This document shows positions 51,089 through 54,963 of a stretch of DNA of 54,963 bases, one piece after another. The translations under genes and the position numbers were made by a program. The notes under the pieces are model-generated. The model was not told the origin of the DNA. It did not search any database and worked only from the letters and a program-made list of their open reading frames with translations. The stretch lies in assembly GCF_024211255.1 (NCBI RefSeq), contig NZ_JAMLDY010000023.1, positions 1 through 54,963 of the forward strand. The letters are read 5' to 3'. Origin of the DNA: Sphingomonas liriopis (GTDB lineage Bacteria; Pseudomonadota; Alphaproteobacteria; Sphingomonadales; Sphingomonadaceae). The first letter of the stretch is position 1. The number at the start of each line of letters is the position of its first letter.

Positions 51089-52273
51089 GTGGCATGGATT
51101 GCCTCTCAGAAGCGAGATCCGTATGCCTGCGAACACCATCTCGCGGTATGCGAGGTGTTAGGGGATAATCGACACCGGATGGCTGCTGGCGAGCAGGACT
51201 GGAAGCCGGGTAGCTTCACCAAAAACTTTAGCTGGGGCCCCCCCGCTAATGGGTTGCTGGAGCTGTATGAAAGTATTCGGATCGGGTTCGATGGTCGGAT
51301 GGAAGACGTTCCGCGCGAGGTTTTCCGCCAACGCGTCTCTCAGTCTGGCCATTCCGAATATATTCCGATCAACTTCTTTCTCTTTAACAAGAGCAAGAAT
51401 GGTATCGATCACCTAGTTGCGGATGAGCTGGTATTTCAAGCCCTTACTGCTCCACACACTATCAACTTCGATAAGCTTGCTCTTTTTGCCTTGAATTTTA
51501 GCTATGTTGGCCGATGGACGGGAGCTGATGCCGCACAGCGGCGTCCGGCGCTTTGGGCAAATAAATACATTTCGGAGAGAGTGGCACGTGAGTTCGGTTG
51601 GAGTACCAAACGCATATCGGCAAACGATATTGAACAGTTTGTAGAGACGAATCCGAGATATAAAGCAAAGTCTGCGCGTAAATTATCCACAAATCTTAAT
51701 TATATATATGAAATCGGACATCTTTCTGATTTTTCTAGTAGACGTGTTGAGCTGTGGTGGGTTGACGCCCTGTTTCTTGCCCTAGACCGTCTTATTGAAG
51801 ACCGAGAACTTGATGGAGAGCAGATAGAACCAGAGCGATATGGATCGCTTTTGACGAGGTCTAGCTTCGCTCAGGTCGCCGGAGCGCGAAGCCTCGAAAA
51901 GGATCTCGCGACTAAGCACCTAGTAATGCTCTATTCCGCTTGCGGTGGCCGAGAACGGTTTTCTGATGAGCATGTCCGAGAGCGAACCGAGCTAACGATC
52001 CCCGATGTTCAGTGGTTCGCGGCTAACGACAATCGGCCCCAGGGGGCGGTACATCCGTCAAATCCTCGCATATTGAAGACGATCCCGCGAGCTTGCGCGA
52101 TGCTCGCAAAATACGCTGGGTTTGACGTCATAGATGCGGATGAGTTGGAAGCGTTCGATTTGCAAGGCTTTATACGAGTCCATACCCAACGTGCCTTGAC
52201 CCGCCTCAAAGATGCGAACGTCACGCCGACAATGTCCGTCGAGGAATTGATGAGGCTCACAAGAGACAAATGA
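51089..52273 (+). CDS. Unrecognised 394-aa protein paired with a PIN nuclease
   Basis: I do not recognise this family. It has no membrane segment and no obvious nucleotide-binding motif. A segment GSFTKNFSWGPPANGL (about residues 41-56) looks conserved in style. The last part (MSVEELMRLTRDK) is reminiscent of antitoxin tails that clamp PIN toxins. Base composition is AT-richer than most of the plasmid, which suggests recent transfer. GTG start at 51089; ATG at 51179 is possible and would separate it better from the divergent endonuclease. It overlaps the PIN gene by ATGA, so the two should be made together. Confidence 0.7.
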   Translation: MAWIASQKRDPYACEHHLAVCEVLGDNRHRMAAGEQDWKPGSFTKNFSWGPPANGLLELYESIRIGFDGRMEDVPREVFRQRVSQSGHSEYIPINFFLFNKSKNGIDHLVADELVFQALTAPHTINFDKLALFALNFSYVGRWTGADAAQRRPALWANKYISERVAREFGWSTKRISANDIEQFVETNPRYKAKSARKLSTNLNYIYEIGHLSDFSSRRVELWWVDALFLALDRLIEDRELDGEQIEPERYGSLLTRSSFAQVAGARSLEKDLATKHLVMLYSACGGRERFSDEHVRERTELTIPDVQWFAANDNRPQGAVHPSNPRILKTIPRACAMLAKYAGFDVIDADELEAFDLQGFIRVHTQRALTRLKDANVTPTMSVEELMRLTRDK

Positions 52274-52686
52274 CAACGTTTCTCGACACAAGCGCGATCT
52301 TGTCGGCGATCAATCATGGCGAAACGCATCATGCGTGGTCTGTTGCTAAAATCGAAGAGCGGCGAGCTGAAGGCCCCCTGGTCATCGCCGATATCGTATA
52401 TAGCGAATTAGCGGCCGGTATGAAATCGCGAGAAGAAACAGATGCTGCTATTGCCGAGTGGGCGCTCGAACGGCTTCGTAATAGTGACGATGCCTTATTT
52501 AAGGCCGGGCAAGCGTATAAAACATACAAGCAAAAGAAGCGCGGTCCCGATGACCCGGTGAAGACAAATGTACTTCCAGACTTCTTAATTGGAGCGTTAG
52601 CAGAGGTTGAGGGGGTCCCCTTAGTAACTACCAATCAGGACGACTTTTTGAAATACTTTCCAGGGCTTGAAGTAATACATCCGTAG
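52270..52686 (+). CDS. PIN-domain nuclease (VapC-like)
   Basis: A 138-aa PIN-domain ribonuclease. Acidic site residues Asp6 (FLDTS), Glu46 (YSELAAG), Asp104 (LPDFLIGA) and Asp124/125 (TNQDDF) are all in place. Classic VapC toxins have a small VapB antitoxin just upstream; here the upstream partner is a 394-aa unknown protein with an ATGA overlap. It is either a toxin in a non-standard pair or the nuclease of a defence unit. Confidence 0.85.
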   Translation: MTTFLDTSAILSAINHGETHHAWSVAKIEERRAEGPLVIADIVYSELAAGMKSREETDAAIAEWALERLRNSDDALFKAGQAYKTYKQKKRGPDDPVKTNVLPDFLIGALAEVEGVPLVTTNQDDFLKYFPGLEVIHP

Positions 52687-53027
52687 CAATTGGTCCGCGT
52701 CCGTCCAGGACCGCGCTCTATCTCCGCTGCGCTCCGACCGAGCCGCCTGTGGCGTCTCGTCCCTGCGGGTGACGATCGCTCGCGGGGGGGCGGCAAGCCA
52801 CCCTGATGCCGCCGGCGGTGCCGGCGACGTTCGTTCAACAGGAGGGAAAGGGGAGCGCTGCCCCCCTCTCCCAGCAACGGCAATCAGCCGGGCCGTGGCT
52901 CGCTTCGCTGCGCCCGCACCACCCCGGCAGATTCCCGCTGCCCCCTCACCCCCCGCTGTTCGCCACGAGGCAGGGCCGATGGCCGAGGGCCATCGCCCAA
53001 GAGCGATGTGAGGAAGGAAGACGGGAC
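52687..53027. other. Non-coding leader stretch before the SprT-like gene
   Basis: 341 bp without a supported gene, rich in C and G runs. The frames across it on both strands are low-complexity. A strong hairpin CGATGGCC-GAG-GGCCATCG (52977-52995) ends 32 bp before the SprT-like start and could affect its expression. Confidence 0.5.
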
Positions 53028-53660
53028 ATGGACCACGACAATCGCGAGAGCTGGCTGAACCGGGTGGCGATCGGCATGGCACCGTTGTTTGCGGCGCTGG
53101 GCGTCCCCCTGCCCTCCCGTGTGCGTGTCGCGATCGGCTTCACCAGCCGGGGCGCGCGGGGCCGTGCGATCGGCGAGTGCTGGGACAACCGTTGCAGCGG
53201 TGACGGCCATTTTGAAATCTTTATCCGGCCGGACCTGGCGCATGACCCCGATGCGATGCCGGCGCAGATCGCAGCGATCCTCGCGCGCGAGCTGGTTCAC
53301 GCCGCAGTGGGTATTCCCGCCGGGCATGGGAAAGCGTTTAAACGGGTTGCGGTGGGCCTGGGGTTGATCGGTCGGATGACCGCCACGACGCCGGGCGATG
53401 CCTTCCTCTCCACGGTTGCGCCCATTCTCGCGGCAGCAGGCCCCCTTCCCCATGCCCGGCTTGACACCGGCGGCGAGACGACGCGCCCGAAGAAGCAGGC
53501 GACGCGGTTGCTCAAATGCGAGTGCGGGACGTGTGGCTATACCGTCAGGACCGCGCGCAAGTGGCTCGAGACGGCCGGCGCACCGCTATGCCCGGTCGAG
53601 GGGCATGGGTCTATGCACCATGATCCGCTTGACACTGACGGCGATGATTCGAAGCCGTAA
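53028..53660 (+). CDS. SprT-like zinc-ribbon protein with a degenerate metal motif
   Basis: A 210-aa protein of the SprT-like type. The expected HExxH is RELVH here (ILARELVHAAVG, about residues 88-99), so the first zinc ligand is replaced by Arg; GHGKAFKRVAVGLGL follows as in the family. The zinc ribbon has CECGTC near residue 165 and a later Cys. The ATG at 53028 is preceded by GGAAGG. Such proteins are common near plasmid maintenance genes in sphingomonads. Protease activity is doubtful. Confidence 0.75.
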   Translation: MDHDNRESWLNRVAIGMAPLFAALGVPLPSRVRVAIGFTSRGARGRAIGECWDNRCSGDGHFEIFIRPDLAHDPDAMPAQIAAILARELVHAAVGIPAGHGKAFKRVAVGLGLIGRMTATTPGDAFLSTVAPILAAAGPLPHARLDTGGETTRPKKQATRLLKCECGTCGYTVRTARKWLETAGAPLCPVEGHGSMHHDPLDTDGDDSKP

Positions 53661-53677
53661 CGCTTCCCTTCCACGTC

Positions 53678-53707
53678 GTATATAAGTATACAAGTATAGT
53701 TCTATAC
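53678..53707. repeat. TATAC-type box cluster upstream of parA
   Basis: Four boxes related to (G/C)TATA(C/G) occur at 53678-53682 (GTATA), 53686-53691 (GTATAC), 53694-53699 (GTATAG) and 53702-53707 (CTATAC), spaced about 8 bp. They overlap the parA promoter region and end 14 bp before the ATG. A likely operator and partition site for the ribbon-helix-helix protein. Confidence 0.62.
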
Positions 53708-53721
53708 CGCAGGAGTGCAGC

Positions 53722-54357
53722 ATGAAGGTTCTAGCCATCCTGTCCCAGAAAGGCGGCGTCGGAAAAACGACGCTGGCGACGTGCCTCGCCGTAGCGGCCG
53801 AGCAGGCGGGCAAGGAAGCCGCGATCATCGACCTGGACCCGCAGGCGACAGCATCGTTCTGGAAAGACGTGCGCCAGCTCGATACGCCGGCCGTCGCTTC
53901 GATCCAGCCGGTGCGGCTCGCGGCAATGCTCAAGGCGTGTGCCGACGCCGGCACAGACCTTGTGGTGATCGACGGCGCGGCCGTTGCGCGCGATGTTGCC
54001 TACGAGGCTGCGCGGCACGCCGACTTTATCCTCGTACCGACGAAGACGGCGGTGTTCGACACCATGAGCATGACGCACACGCTCGACGTGGTGCGGCAGC
54101 TCGATCGCGCCTTCGCCGTCGTGCTGACATTCGTCCCGCCGCAAGGACAGGAGACGGGTGACGCGATGAAGGCGGTCGAGGAGCTGGGCGCGGCGGTCTG
54201 TCCGGTGACGATCGGCAACCGCAAGGCGTTCTTCCGCGCTCAGGCTGCTGGCCAGGCAGTGCAGGAGTTCGAGCCTAACGGCCCCGCCGCAGCAGAAATC
54301 AAACGTCTATACGAGTATACTGCTATACGTCTATACGATGAGGTGGAGGCGGCGTAA
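53722..54357 (+). CDS. parA: ParA-type partition ATPase (short form)
   Basis: A 211-aa Walker-type ATPase for plasmid partition. The deviant Walker A is KGGVGKTT (10-17), and IIDLDPQATASFW carries the Walker A' Asp. It lacks the amino-terminal DNA-binding domain of long ParA proteins, placing it in the type Ib group, which works with small ribbon-helix-helix partners. AGGAG is 8 bases before the ATG. Four TATAC-type boxes lie inside its last codons. Confidence 0.93.
   Translation: MKVLAILSQKGGVGKTTLATCLAVAAEQAGKEAAIIDLDPQATASFWKDVRQLDTPAVASIQPVRLAAMLKACADAGTDLVVIDGAAVARDVAYEAARHADFILVPTKTAVFDTMSMTHTLDVVRQLDRAFAVVLTFVPPQGQETGDAMKAVEELGAAVCPVTIGNRKAFFRAQAAGQAVQEFEPNGPAAAEIKRLYEYTAIRLYDEVEAA
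54307..54336. repeat. TATAC-type boxes inside the 3' end of parA
   Basis: CTATAC (54307-54312), GTATAC (54315-54320), CTATAC (54323-54328) and CTATAC (54331-54336) are spaced 8 bp apart. They encode the parA carboxy end (about RLYEYTAIRLYDE) and precede the partner gene start at 54357. Regular 8-bp phasing across codons of different meaning suggests selection on DNA. Confidence 0.62.
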
Positions 54358-54644
54358 TGGCGAAGGGCAATACACTTCAGGCGATGCTTGATCGGGCCAA
54401 GGCCGGCGGCGACGCGCCGGCAACGCCCGCCCCGTCCGTCGTGCCAACGGCAACCCCCGCCAAACCCGCGCAGGCGGGACGGCAAGGGACCAAACTGATC
54501 GGTGGACATTTCGCCCCAGAGGTCAGCACGCAGCTCCGCATCCTCGCCGCCGAGGAGGGGACTACTGTGCAGAGTCTGTTGGGCGAGGCGCTGGACGACC
54601 TGTTTGTGAAGAAGGGACGCAGCCGGGCAAGTCGGCGGGTATAG
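54357..54644 (+). CDS. Ribbon-helix-helix partition partner (ParG-like)
   Basis: A 95-aa protein. The first 45 residues are flexible and Ala/Pro-rich, with Lys and Arg; residues 46-86 (TKLIGGHFAPEVSTQLRIL, then EEGTTVQSLLGEALDDLF) form a ribbon-helix-helix domain. This layout, a mobile amino tail plus RHH, matches ParG-type centromere-binding proteins. Its ATG overlaps the parA stop (TAATG). It probably binds the TATAC-type boxes and stimulates ParA. Confidence 0.8.
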   Translation: MAKGNTLQAMLDRAKAGGDAPATPAPSVVPTATPAKPAQAGRQGTKLIGGHFAPEVSTQLRILAAEEGTTVQSLLGEALDDLFVKKGRSRASRRV

Positions 54645-54660
54645 GCGTATACAGCTATAC
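54639..54660. repeat. TATAC-type boxes downstream of the ParG-like gene
   Basis: GTATAG (54639-54644, overlapping the stop), GTATAC (54647-54652) and CTATAC (54655-54660), again 8 bp apart. They lie between the partner gene and the small membrane protein gene. Confidence 0.6.
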
Positions 54661-54674
54661 TAGTAGCAGGTTGT

Positions 54675-54950
54675 ATGATCGAGACGCTGAACACGGTCGC
54701 GCTGTTTGTGGGATACGGCGCGATAGGATGGGGCGTTCTGTGGTTGCTCGATCAACGACGGAAGGAAAGGTGGAGCGGGACGCTTCGGGACATTGATCGC
54801 GATAACGCCGAACGCTGGCAACGCTTCAAGGAAAGCGACCCCCAAGGCTGGGCCGATGCGGAACGGATGTGGGAGGGACGGAAGGCGCGCAACGAAAGCC
54901 GCCGAGCCCAGATCGCACGCCTTCAAAACGAGATGGAGGATGAGCGGTAG
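54675..54950 (+). CDS. Small membrane protein of the par region
   Basis: A 91-aa protein with one amino-terminal membrane helix (about residues 7-25) and a long charged helical tail (about 28-91, rich in Arg, Glu and Trp). No known family recognised. It follows the partition genes by 30 bp and probably shares their transcript. The ribosome site AGCAGG is moderate. It spans the artificial end of the contig, so positions 1-110 repeat its 3' end. Confidence 0.7.
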   Translation: MIETLNTVALFVGYGAIGWGVLWLLDQRRKERWSGTLRDIDRDNAERWQRFKESDPQGWADAERMWEGRKARNESRRAQIARLQNEMEDER

Positions 54951-54963
54951 CGCAGTGTCGATA

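Noticed and set aside
49392..52686. RHH protein and PIN nuclease as one VapBC pair
   Set aside because: They are about 2.7 kb apart with an intervening restriction system; the RHH gene is coupled to the methylase and the PIN gene to the 394-aa gene.
52621..53082. Minus-strand 153-residue frame before the SprT-like gene
   Set aside because: Low-complexity Pro/Arg/Ala sequence with no family features, overlapping the PIN gene end.
1..54963. tRNA, rRNA or CRISPR arrays
   Set aside because: No cloverleaf-like or rRNA-like sequence and no regularly spaced long repeats with unique spacers were noticed; the short box clusters have 8-bp periodicity only.

Overview
The window is a complete circular plasmid written out linearly. 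Bases 1-123 are identical to bases 54841-54963, so the molecule is about 54,840 bp and the ends are an assembly overlap. High GC content, heavy use of ATGA/GTGA stop-start overlaps, a Rep_3-type initiator, an Agrobacterium-type TraA/TraC/TraD/TraG transfer set, a DUF6118 protein and an HWE-family kinase point to an alphaproteobacterium, most likely a sphingomonad. This is inferred from family resemblance; no search was run.

Layout. (1) Maintenance and mobilisation, about 53.0 kb round to 8.7 kb: SprT-like protein, ParA plus a ribbon-helix-helix partner, a small membrane protein, Rep with an iteron/DnaA-box origin, then traC-traD-(VbhA-like)-traG divergent from the relaxase traA, with a probable oriT between them. 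No trb/virB mating-pair genes exist on the circle, so the plasmid looks mobilisable rather than self-transmissible. (2) Metal and metalloid resistance, 8.8-36.3 kb: an arsRCB-arsN2-arsH operon; a CadR-like regulator with a CDF exporter; czcCBA, czcD-like, ZIP; copCD; an ECF sigma/anti-sigma/CnrX-like sensor unit; copAB and a permease; cusCBAF; a glutaredoxin-MauE fusion with a CueR-like regulator. (3) An island at 36.9-48.7 kb bracketed by two direct 28-bp sites that look like resolvase crossover sites, each beside a serine recombinase gene. It carries a DUF305/YVTN/ECF-sigma/anti-sigma operon, two sulfite oxidase-type molybdoenzymes, an SSU1/TehA-type exporter, a LysR regulator, a cytochrome c, and a GAF-HWE kinase with a receiver protein. 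(4) A defence segment at 49.3-52.7 kb: ribbon-helix-helix protein, MT-A70 methyltransferase, convergent BglII-like endonuclease, and an AT-richer operon of an unrecognised 394-aa protein plus a PIN nuclease.

How it works together. Three near-identical promoter-like sequences (GGGGT(A/G), 13 bp, CGTA) precede copCD, the sigma operon itself and copAB. They suggest one autoregulated copper-sensing ECF circuit that controls periplasmic copper handling. Two MerR-type operators with long spacers control the CDF/czc side and the glutaredoxin-MauE gene. The island adds sulfite removal by oxidation and export.

Most notable for follow-up: the three-promoter copper ECF regulon; the direct res-like sites that would let about 11.8 kb excise; the (G/C)TATA(C/G) box clusters spread over the partition/replication region, one inside the parA coding end; the unknown-plus-PIN gene pair beside a restriction-modification system; an orphan VbhA-like antitoxin in the transfer operon; and a small Myb-like gene that appears to start with CTG.
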